DNA of 40,752 nucleotides from an uncultured Chthonomonas sp. (GTDB lineage: Bacteria; Armatimonadota; Chthonomonadetes; Chthonomonadales; CAJBBX01), in contig CAJBBX010000117.1 in NCBI GenBank assembly GCA_903951425.1, positions 1 to 40,752 of the forward strand. The letters run 5' to 3'. Both the position numbers and the translations under genes were made by a program. The notes beneath the pieces are model-generated. The model ran no database searches. It was not told where the DNA came from and saw nothing but the letters and a program-made list of their open reading frames with translations. Below are positions 33,887 through 40,752 of the stretch, piece after piece; the stretch's first letter is position 1, and each line of letters opens with the position of its first letter.

Positions 33887-34885
33887 ATGGAACAGGCGAT
33901 CGGCGTGGCGGTGGTCGGATGCGGCTGGTGGGGCCGCAACCTGGTGCGCAACTGCCGGGAACTGGGTGCGCTCCGTTGCGTGTGCGACAGCACTGAGACC
34001 GGTCGCCGGGACGCACAGCAAGTGGCCCCGGACGTGCCCGTGGTCTCCACCCTATCCGAGGCGCTGGAGTGCGACGTGGATGCGGTGGTGATCGCCACTC
34101 CGGCCGAGACGCACTTCGAGATCGCCCGCGCGGCACTGGCGGCCGGCATGGATATCTTCGTCGAGAAGCCGATCACGCTGGATCTGGAGCAGGGAGCGTG
34201 GCTGGTTCGCGAGGCCCGGACGAAGGGGCGCATCCTCATGGTGGGCCATGTGCTGGAGTACCATCCCGGCGTCGTGGCGCTGGCCGACATGGTGCAGTCC
34301 GGCCGCCTGGGGCGCGTGCAGTACGTCTACTCGCACCGGCTGAGCCTGGGCAAGATCCGCCGCGAGGAGAACGCGCTCTGGAGCTTCGCCCCGCACGATA
34401 TCGCGGTCATCGTCCGCCTTCTGGGTGGCATGCCCATCCAGGTGACAGCCACTGGCGGGAGCTACATCCAGCCGAATATCGCCGACGTCACGCTGACGAG
34501 CCTGCTCTTCGACAACGGCGTTCGCGCCCACATCCACGTCTCATGGCTCCACCCGTTCAAGGAGCAGCGTCTGGTGGTGGTAGGAAGCAAGCGTATGGCC
34601 AGCTTCGACGATGTGGCGAAGAAACTGGTCCTCTACGACCAGCGCGTCGAACTGCATGAGGGCATGCCCGTGCCGATCAGGGGCGAGGGGGAACTCGTCG
34701 CCTATGCCTCCGACGAGCCGTTGCGGCTGGAGATGGCCGCCTTCATGGAGGCCGCCCGCACGCGCCGCCCGCCCATAGCCGATGGCGAGAGCGGCATCCG
34801 CGTCCTCCGTGTCCTCCACGCCGCCCAGCGCTCCCTCATGACCAACGGCCATCCGGTGGCTCTGGCGATGGAGAGCGCTGTGTAG
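33887..34885 (+). CDS. Gfo/Idh/MocA-family sugar dehydrogenase, WlbA/WbpB-like
   Basis: A 332-residue cytoplasmic NAD(P)-dependent oxidoreductase. The Rossmann motif GCGWWGRN starts at residue 11, the EKP motif is intact (residues 93-95, FVEKPITL), and GHVLEYHPGV and LWSFAPHDIAVI match nucleotide-sugar 3-dehydrogenases of the WlbA/WbpB type, which oxidise UDP-linked N-acetylated sugar acids in surface polysaccharide synthesis. That substrate is inferred. ATG 33887 follows GAGGGGGG closely; the open frame extends 26 codons upstream but lacks a better start. It diverges from the Tat-exported family member at 32742-33773, and the two differ clearly. Confidence 0.87.
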   Translation: MEQAIGVAVVGCGWWGRNLVRNCRELGALRCVCDSTETGRRDAQQVAPDVPVVSTLSEALECDVDAVVIATPAETHFEIARAALAAGMDIFVEKPITLDLEQGAWLVREARTKGRILMVGHVLEYHPGVVALADMVQSGRLGRVQYVYSHRLSLGKIRREENALWSFAPHDIAVIVRLLGGMPIQVTATGGSYIQPNIADVTLTSLLFDNGVRAHIHVSWLHPFKEQRLVVVGSKRMASFDDVAKKLVLYDQRVELHEGMPVPIRGEGELVAYASDEPLRLEMAAFMEAARTRRPPIADGESGIRVLRVLHAAQRSLMTNGHPVALAMESAV

Positions 34886-34983
34886 GGTGGCTGTGAGCGG
34901 GGTCGGCGCGTGGCGTACGGCATCCGGCGTCGATTCGTGGCAGACTCTGATGTCTCTATCCACGTATCGGAGAACCACACGCC

Positions 34984-35946
34984 ATGCCGACCACGCTCAG
35001 GTCTCGCCTGACCGCCCTTGCCGCGCTCTTCACCGTCCTCGCCCTGACCACGGGATGCGTCGCCTTCGGCCTGCCGGGTCATCCGCCTCCCGGCGTCAAG
35101 GTGATCCGCGACCTGGCTTACGTCCCCGGCGGTGACGCGGCGCAGGTCTTGGACCTCTACCTGCCCGAGCAGGACTCCAGCAAGCCGCTGCCCCTGTTCG
35201 TCTGGATCCACGGAGGCGGCTGGATGGGCGGAAGCAAGGATGGCCCCTACGGCCTGGACCTTGTGGGCAGGGGCTATGCCGTGGCCAGCGTGGAGTACCG
35301 CTTCAGCCAGAAGGCGATCTTCCCGGCTCAGATTCAGGACTGCCAGGCGGCCATCCGCTGGCTTCGCGCCAACAGCAAGGTGTACAACCTCGACCCGAAG
35401 CATATTGCGGTAGGCGGCGCCTCGGCGGGCGGGCACCTCGTGGCTCTTCTGGGTACTGCGGGCGGCAAGCGCGCCTTTGTGCCGGTGGGAGGCAACGAGA
35501 AGCAGTCCGACCGTGTGCAGGCCGTGCTCGACCTCTTCGGCCCGTCCGACTTCAGCGCCGTCATGAGTCAGGCCGCCGCCGACCCGACCAAGAGCGTCTT
35601 CAACTTCAACCACGGCGACCCCTACTCGCTGCTGATCGGCGTGCCGCTCGGCTCGGACAAGGCCAAGGAGCTTGCGGTCAGCCCGATCCACTATGTGAGC
35701 AAGGACAACCCTCCCTTTCTGGTACTGCACGGCACGGCCGACAGCCTGGTGCCCTTCGAGCAGAGCGTCGAGTTGTGCGACGCACTCCACACGGTGAGGG
35801 TCGAAGCGATCCTGCAGCGCTTCACGGGCGCCGGTCACGGCGGTCCCGCGTTCGACCAGCCGGCGGTGCGCAAGCTGGTGCAGGACTTCCTGGACAAGCA
35901 CCTGCGGGGCGCCGCAGTCAAGGTCGAAGCGATCCCCGGCACGTAG
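34984..35946 (+). CDS. Lipoprotein alpha/beta-hydrolase (BD-FAE-like esterase)
   Basis: A 320-residue esterase anchored by a lipid at Cys25 (signal ending LALTTGC). The oxyanion motif HGGGW, nucleophile elbow GASAGG (Ser147), Asp253 (HGTADSLVP) and His285 (GAGHGG) make a complete catalytic triad of the kind found in bifunctional feruloyl/acetyl xylan esterases and related carbohydrate esterases. It may remove acyl groups from plant polysaccharides; the substrate is inferred. A GGAG lies about 11 bases before ATG 34984. The GH5 gene starts ten bases after its stop, so the two probably form an operon. Confidence 0.87.
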   Translation: MPTTLRSRLTALAALFTVLALTTGCVAFGLPGHPPPGVKVIRDLAYVPGGDAAQVLDLYLPEQDSSKPLPLFVWIHGGGWMGGSKDGPYGLDLVGRGYAVASVEYRFSQKAIFPAQIQDCQAAIRWLRANSKVYNLDPKHIAVGGASAGGHLVALLGTAGGKRAFVPVGGNEKQSDRVQAVLDLFGPSDFSAVMSQAAADPTKSVFNFNHGDPYSLLIGVPLGSDKAKELAVSPIHYVSKDNPPFLVLHGTADSLVPFEQSVELCDALHTVRVEAILQRFTGAGHGGPAFDQPAVRKLVQDFLDKHLRGAAVKVEAIPGT

Positions 35947-35956
35947 AGGGACACCT

Positions 35957-37522
35957 ATGAACTCAGCATTGCTGGCCGCGCTTGTTCTTTGCGCCGCATC
36001 TGCCTCCTCCCTCCAGGGCGCCCAGGCCCCGGCGGCCCGGGGCGAGACCGTGCTAACGGACGGGTTCGAGGCCGCCGGCGCGTTGCAGGCATGGCCCGGC
36101 GGCGGCGCGCTCGATGCGGGCTTCCAGAGCAAGCAGTCGCTCCGTGTGGAGCGGGCGGTGGCAGGCTCGTTCATGGTCCGGCGCACGGTGCCCGTCGAGC
36201 GGCTGCGCGGCTGCGTGATCCGCGTGGCGGGCGTGGTCCGCGCCGAAGGCGTCTCGGACCGGCCGCAGCCGTGGAACGGCGTGAAGCTGATGCTGCCCAT
36301 CACCTCCCCCGGCGGCACGCTCTACCCGCAGGCCAAGATCAGCGTCGGATCGTTCGACTGGAAGCCCGTCAGCTTCATCGTTCGAGTGCCGTCGGATGCG
36401 GCCACGGTGGTCCTCCACCTTGGGCTGGAGGAGGTGTCGGGCAAGGTCTGGTTCGACGACATCCGCATCACCGTGGTCCGGCCGCCCGCCGCGCCGGCTC
36501 CCCGCACCGTACCCGCCAAGCCGTTCCGAGGCCACAACCTGCCGCGCCTCCGCGGGGCCATGGTCAGCCCCGGCATCGACGCCGCCGGCCTCCGCACGTT
36601 CGGCACCGAGTGGAACGCCAACGTCATCCGCTGGCAGCTGATCCGCTCCAACTCGCAGGCGGCCACGCAGACCACCTACGACCAGTGGCTCGAGGGCGCG
36701 CTGGCAGGTCTCGACGCCGCGCTGCCTCAGTGCCGCAAGAGCGGCCTGCTGGTCGTGGTGGACCTCCATTCTCCGCCCGGAGGCGCCGCCAATCAGGGCG
36801 GCTACGCGGCCGCCGACGCGGACCTCTTCTCGGACAAGCGCTGCCAGGACCAGTTCGTGGCCGTCTGGCAGCGGATCGCCCGGCGCTACAAGGGCGTGGC
36901 GGGCATCTGGGGGTTCGACCTGGCCAACGAGCCCATCGAGGAGACCCTGGCCGAGGACGCCGACGACTGGCACGACCTGGCCGAACGGGCGGGCAAGGCC
37001 GTGCGCGCCGTCGATCCGAGCCGGACGCTGATCGTTGAGTGCGCGGCCGGCGGCGGTCCGGGCGGCTTCGACGGCATGGAGCCGCTGGACCTGCCCAACG
37101 TGGTCTACAGCGTCCACATGTACCTGCCGCACGCCTTCACGCATCAGTCGGTTTACAGTCCCAGCCCGGAGATCCGATATCCCGGCACGGTGGAGGGCGT
37201 CAATTGGGACAAGGCGCAGATGGAGATCGCGCTGAAGCCCGTGGTGGAGTTTCAGCGCAAGTACGGGGTCCACGTCTATGCCGGTGAGTTCAGCGCCATC
37301 CGCTGGGCTCCGGACGACAGCGCCTACCGCTATCTCCGCGATCTGATCGACCTGTTCGAGGCCTACGGCTGGGACTGGACCTACCACGCCTTCCGCGAGT
37401 GGGACGGTTGGAGCGTGGAGCACGGCGCCGACCGCAAGGACAGCGCGCCGACCAAGACGCCGACCAGCCGCCAGACCCTCCTGCGGTCCTGGTACGCGAG
37501 GAACAAGAAGCCGGCCCAATAG
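35957..37522 (+). CDS. Secreted GH5-like glycosidase with N-terminal jelly-roll module
   Basis: A 521-residue protein with a Sec signal peptide (residues 1 to about 23). A beta-jelly-roll carbohydrate-binding-like module follows (about 32-172, ending KVWFDDIRITVV), then a cellulase-type (beta/alpha)8 barrel. The acid/base Glu325 is in GFDLANEP and the nucleophile Glu444 in YAGEFSA, both in standard GH5 contexts; the conserved histidine in SVHMYLPHAF is also present. It should cut a beta-linked glycan outside the cytoplasm. ATG 35957 has AGAGGGA just upstream, and the gene follows the esterase by ten bases, suggesting joint action on a substituted polysaccharide. Confidence 0.88.
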   Translation: MNSALLAALVLCAASASSLQGAQAPAARGETVLTDGFEAAGALQAWPGGGALDAGFQSKQSLRVERAVAGSFMVRRTVPVERLRGCVIRVAGVVRAEGVSDRPQPWNGVKLMLPITSPGGTLYPQAKISVGSFDWKPVSFIVRVPSDAATVVLHLGLEEVSGKVWFDDIRITVVRPPAAPAPRTVPAKPFRGHNLPRLRGAMVSPGIDAAGLRTFGTEWNANVIRWQLIRSNSQAATQTTYDQWLEGALAGLDAALPQCRKSGLLVVVDLHSPPGGAANQGGYAAADADLFSDKRCQDQFVAVWQRIARRYKGVAGIWGFDLANEPIEETLAEDADDWHDLAERAGKAVRAVDPSRTLIVECAAGGGPGGFDGMEPLDLPNVVYSVHMYLPHAFTHQSVYSPSPEIRYPGTVEGVNWDKAQMEIALKPVVEFQRKYGVHVYAGEFSAIRWAPDDSAYRYLRDLIDLFEAYGWDWTYHAFREWDGWSVEHGADRKDSAPTKTPTSRQTLLRSWYARNKKPAQ

Positions 37523-37609
37523 GCGGTCAGGACACGCCGCCAACACTCCTATCGTATAGCAGGGCTGTGGGTCGCCGCCTGAGGATGAGCGGCGCCGAGG
37601 AGGTCTGTG

Positions 37610-39934
37610 ATGATGCTCTGGGTGCAGGCGCTCTGCCTGGGCGTTCTCGTGGCGGGTGCGACGGCTGCGGCGGGCTCCGCGGCGCCGGGCAAGGCCGACA
37701 AGCCGCACCGCTGGAAGCCGGTGGCAGACGAGATCTTCCTGCAGGAGACCGTGACGCGCATTCCGACGGCGAAGCCCGCCACCGCAGCCCTCTGCACCGG
37801 GGGCACGGCCTACGCGGTGGTGGACGGCGCCCTAAAGGCCGCCGAAGGCGCCGCCCTGAAGGATGTCGCCGGCGCCCCTGCCGGCATCACGCGCCTCTGC
37901 GCGCTGGATGGCGCCCTGTGGGCCGCCGCGGTCGATGGGGCGTATCGGCTCCAGGGCAAGGCCTGGCAGCGCGTGGGGCAGGGCGCCTTCGTCGACTTCT
38001 GCCTCCACGACGGGGCCGTCCTGGCCGCTACGCGGGATGAGCTCTTCCGCTTCGACGGCGCCAGGCTTGTCAGCGCCACGCCGGCCGGCGGCTACCTCTC
38101 CGACGATATCACACTGGTGATGGACGACTTCAGCCAGGTGATCGCCGACCCAGTGCAGATCGGCCCCATCAGCCGCATCGCCTCCTTCGCGGGCGTCATC
38201 TACCTGTTGCGCAGCGGCTCGCCGGCGCTCATCGAGGGCAAGACGCTCATCCGTAGCGTGGCCGACTGGGGTTCGCTGCCCGCGGACGCCCGCGACATGC
38301 TGGCCACGGGCAGCTCCGTCACCTTCGCCACCGAGAAGGGGCTCGGCATCCTTCGCGGCATGAGCCTGACGCAAGTGCGCGGCGCCGACGGCCTGCCGGT
38401 GGAGGATGCCACCTGCCTGGCCGAGGGCTTCGCCGACGACCTCTGGATCGGCACCACCCGCGGAGCCATCCGCCGCGTGGGCCGCGAGTTCCACTACTTC
38501 GGCGCGGGCAACTGGCTCCCCGCCGAACGTGTGAACGGCATCAGCGCCGATGGCGACCGCGTCCTGATCGCCACTGACGGCGGCGTCGCCGTCATCACTT
38601 ACGAGCCCTACACGCTGGCCAAGAAGGCGGCGCACTACGAGCGCGAGCTGGACGACTGGGGCTTCAAGCGGCTCGGCTTCGTCAATAGCCTGGGATGGGG
38701 CGGCGAGGCCGACGGCTGGATCCGCGGCATCAGCGACAACGACGGCGGCAACGCAGCCACCTACCTGGCCGCCATGTGCTACAAGGTCGCAGTTACGGGC
38801 GACGAGAAGGCGCGGCAGGCGGCGGCCGACACCTTCGACGCGCTGGTCTGGCTGGGCGATATCACTGGCAAGCCCGGCTTCATCGCGCGGTCGGTCTGGT
38901 CGGTGGCGGGCGACAAGGGAGAGCGCTCCAACCGGGGTTCCGGCGGCCTGCCGGCCAAGTGGTATCCCACCGCCGACGGCAAGTTCCTCTGGAAGGGCGA
39001 CACCTCCAGCGACGAAGTGAACGGCCACTACTACGGTGTGAGCCTCTACCATGACCTCGTGGCCAAGGGCAAGGAGAAGGTCCGCGCCGCCGAGCATCTG
39101 GCCCGCATCTCCAAGCACCTCCTCGATCACGGATGGGTGCTGGAGGATATGGACGGCAAGCCCACGCGCTGGGGCCGGTGGGACCCCGACTACCTGCTCA
39201 AGCCCTACGGCTCCGACGCGCGCGGCCTCAACGGCATGGAGGCCCAGACCTACATGACCACCTCGCTGGCGCAGACCGGCCGCCCCGAGTTCGCCGAGGG
39301 CCTGAAGCAGACCGTGAAGTGGCGCTACCACACCTATACCGTGCGCCAGCGCGTCACCTTCCCGCCGGACCTGCCCGCTCCTTGGGACGACGAGCTGGCG
39401 TTCCGCTGCTACGTGCCGCTCCTCACCTACGCCACCGACCCGGAGCTGAAGGCCATCTACCGCCGCAGCCTCGACCGCACGTGGGAGATCCTCCGCGTGC
39501 AGCGCCAGCCCATCTTCAACTTCCACTACGGCGGCCTCACCGGGAACGACTGCGACGAGCAGGAGGCCGCAGCCACCCTGCGCGAGACGCCGCTGGACGT
39601 ACGCAGCTACAGCTACCGCAACTCGCACCGTCTCGACCTGGCGCCTGGCAAGGAGCACACCTCCTTCGGCGGCGCCACCCGGGGCCTCTCGCCGCGCGAG
39701 GGCTCGCCGGAGCTGGGTGCGGGCTCGGCCCTGAGCCTCGACGGCGGCTCCGGCGGCCGCGGCGCCTTCCCGCCCACCGGCTGGCTGGAAGGCTACTGGC
39801 TGGGCCGCTACTACGGCATGCTCCAGGCGCCCACCACCCGCGACAGGGCGGCTACCACCCTCGCGCCCCGCGACCCCTCGCTCCGCGCCGCGGCCCCCTA
39901 CAGCGGCCCCGAGCGCCCCAAGGAGCGCGGATAG
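37610..39934 (+). CDS. Secreted beta-propeller plus alpha/alpha-barrel protein
   Basis: About 774 residues. After a signal peptide, residues 50-335 look like a beta-propeller of the two-component-regulator type, with short repeats such as LWIGTTRGAIRRVG and VLIATDGGVAVI. From about 345 an alpha-helical region suggests an alpha/alpha toroid enzyme, with SDNDGGNAATYLAAM, TGKPGFIARSVWSV, DTSSDEVNGHYYGVSLY and GMEAQTYMTTSLA. The tail is Gly/Pro/Arg-rich and low in complexity. Three starts are stacked (GTG 37607, ATG 37610, ATG 37613) behind GAGGAGG; ATG 37610 has the best spacing. I cannot name the family. Glycan hydrolysis or lysis is plausible given the neighbours, but no catalytic residue is certain. 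Confidence 0.75.
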   Translation: MMLWVQALCLGVLVAGATAAAGSAAPGKADKPHRWKPVADEIFLQETVTRIPTAKPATAALCTGGTAYAVVDGALKAAEGAALKDVAGAPAGITRLCALDGALWAAAVDGAYRLQGKAWQRVGQGAFVDFCLHDGAVLAATRDELFRFDGARLVSATPAGGYLSDDITLVMDDFSQVIADPVQIGPISRIASFAGVIYLLRSGSPALIEGKTLIRSVADWGSLPADARDMLATGSSVTFATEKGLGILRGMSLTQVRGADGLPVEDATCLAEGFADDLWIGTTRGAIRRVGREFHYFGAGNWLPAERVNGISADGDRVLIATDGGVAVITYEPYTLAKKAAHYERELDDWGFKRLGFVNSLGWGGEADGWIRGISDNDGGNAATYLAAMCYKVAVTGDEKARQAAADTFDALVWLGDITGKPGFIARSVWSVAGDKGERSNRGSGGLPAKWYPTADGKFLWKGDTSSDEVNGHYYGVSLYHDLVAKGKEKVRAAEHLARISKHLLDHGWVLEDMDGKPTRWGRWDPDYLLKPYGSDARGLNGMEAQTYMTTSLAQTGRPEFAEGLKQTVKWRYHTYTVRQRVTFPPDLPAPWDDELAFRCYVPLLTYATDPELKAIYRRSLDRTWEILRVQRQPIFNFHYGGLTGNDCDEQEAAATLRETPLDVRSYSYRNSHRLDLAPGKEHTSFGGATRGLSPREGSPELGAGSALSLDGGSGGRGAFPPTGWLEGYWLGRYYGMLQAPTTRDRAATTLAPRDPSLRAAAPYSGPERPKERG

Positions 39935-40034
39935 CACCGTAAGCCCCATGCGACACGCGGCGCCCCGGGCGGTTTTGGGGTTATCCTATGGCATCACGCG
40001 GCAGGTTGCCGCACTGCCGACCGGAGGCGCCGCA

Positions 40035-40752
40035 ATGTCTCGATGGATCGTCTTTCTGCTGGTGGGCCTGGCCGCCTGCTCCGCGCCGGGGGCTGGGGCG
40101 CAGTTGATTGTCCGTAGCCTCCTGCCCGACGCCAACGTGGCCCGCGCACGCCGCACGGTGACGCTGACGGTCCTTGTTGAGAACGCCTCGCCGGCGCCGC
40201 TCAGCGTGCGGGTAGTCCTTACTGCGCCGCACGGCGTGACGGTGGCGCCGGCGGCGGCCCAGGCGGTGCGGATCGCGGCGGCCGACACGGCACGCGTCGC
40301 CTGGCGCGTCAACGCCACGCAGCCCGGCGAGCAGCGCTTCGGCGTCGCCGCGGGAGCCGCCAAGGCCGAGCTGAAGCTCCTCTTCCTGCCCGCACTGGCA
40401 ACGCGCAAGCTACCCACCATCCCGGAGCCCAAGCCAGTCAAGACCACCATGCTGATCGGCGCCCACAACTGCCCGCTCTGGGAGGCCGACCGGCCCGGCA
40501 TGTGGGCCAACATTCTTAAGCACCCTGAGCGCACTCCCGCCCTCGGCTTCTATGCGCAGGAGAACCCCGAGGTGGCCGACTGGGAGACCAAGTGGGCCGT
40601 GGAGCACGGCGTCTCCTTCTTCATCTACTGCTGGTACCGCGACGGCCAGGGCGGCCCGGTGAAGATGAGCTTCGGCTCCGCCATCCACGACTCGCTCTTC
40701 AAGTCCCGCTTCCGCAGCAAGATGAAGTACACGATCATGTGGGAGAACCAGA
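40035..40752 (+). CDS. WbsX/GH99-like domain protein, truncated by the window end
   Basis: The frame stays open for 239 codons to the edge of the window. The signal peptide ends in LAAC, a possible lipobox, so it may be a lipoprotein. A beta-sandwich follows (about residues 25-120, with VTLTVLVENASPAPLSVRV). A barrel then begins with MLIGAHNCPLWEAD, WAVEHGVSFFIYCWYRDG and KMKYTIMWENQ. These motifs resemble the WbsX-like/GH99-like family of glycan-active enzymes. ATG 40035 has GGAGG seven bases upstream. The function beyond that is unknown. Confidence 0.8.
   Translation, partial: MSRWIVFLLVGLAACSAPGAGAQLIVRSLLPDANVARARRTVTLTVLVENASPAPLSVRVVLTAPHGVTVAPAAAQAVRIAAADTARVAWRVNATQPGEQRFGVAAGAAKAELKLLFLPALATRKLPTIPEPKPVKTTMLIGAHNCPLWEADRPGMWANILKHPERTPALGFYAQENPEVADWETKWAVEHGVSFFIYCWYRDGQGGPVKMSFGSAIHDSLFKSRFRSKMKYTIMWENQ

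Noticed and set aside
37832-39949. Long minus-strand open frame (705 codons)
   Set aside because: Antisense to the propeller/barrel gene, which has a ribosome binding site and signal peptide; the frame here has no recognisable features.

Overview
The window is GC-rich and densely coded, and almost every gene is preceded by a clear GGAGG-type ribosome binding site. The best guess at the source is an Armatimonadota bacterium. The strongest pointer is a DUF1559 pseudopilin whose N-terminus ([20 protein letters not shown], then [16 protein letters not shown]) and C-terminal H-X9-DG motif look like those of that phylum; LacI regulation, a DUF6785-type permease and many secreted glycosidases fit too. 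This assignment comes from recognition alone, with no database search. No tRNA, rRNA, CRISPR array, transposase or phage gene was found.

Layout. 1-5358: a very large secreted clan GH-D (alpha-galactosidase-like) enzyme with two malectin-like domains, overlapping a patatin phospholipase gene by one base. 5767-8617: a compact [NiFe] hydrogenase operon (Tat-exported small subunit, large subunit, maturation protease) that ends in a strong hairpin. 8831-12133: an NB-ARC/STAND ATPase with TPR repeats. 12173-12345: a non-coding repeat with REP-like inverted ends around a heptamer array. 12369-16856 (minus): a WG-repeat protein and a paralogue of the first GH-D enzyme. 16996-20028: a GH42-like enzyme. 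20170-28226: a LacI-centred block. 28220-33773 (minus): a three-gene operon of a Tat-exported Gfo/Idh/MocA protein, a PL22 oligogalacturonate lyase and a GH-A-type glycosidase, pointing to pectin use. 33887-39934 (plus): a WlbA-like dehydrogenase, an esterase lipoprotein, a GH5 enzyme and a propeller/alpha-alpha-barrel protein. 40035 to the end: the start of a WbsX/GH99-like protein.

The most interesting signal is regulatory. An identical 18-bp LacI-type operator (TCATGTAACCGTTTCAAG) occurs twice. One copy lies between the lacI-type gene and the divergent permease gene. There two opposed promoters share a palindromic -10 element (AGTATACT), and the operator covers the -35 of one and the start region of the other. 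The second copy sits four bases downstream of the -10 of a good promoter ahead of a DUF5060 glycosidase gene, in the same geometry and orientation as at the lacI promoter. This defines a small local regulon: an autoregulated repressor (perhaps with a pseudopilin and a small lipoprotein behind it), a permease, a zinc-site UroD-superfamily methyltransferase-like protein and a secreted glycosidase. The inducer and substrate are unknown.

Other points of note are an 8-bp tandem repeat inside the reading frame of the first GH-D gene, which could shift frame by slippage; a hydrogenase with no membrane anchor and no electron partner in view; and a STAND ATPase with an unrecognised N-terminal region.
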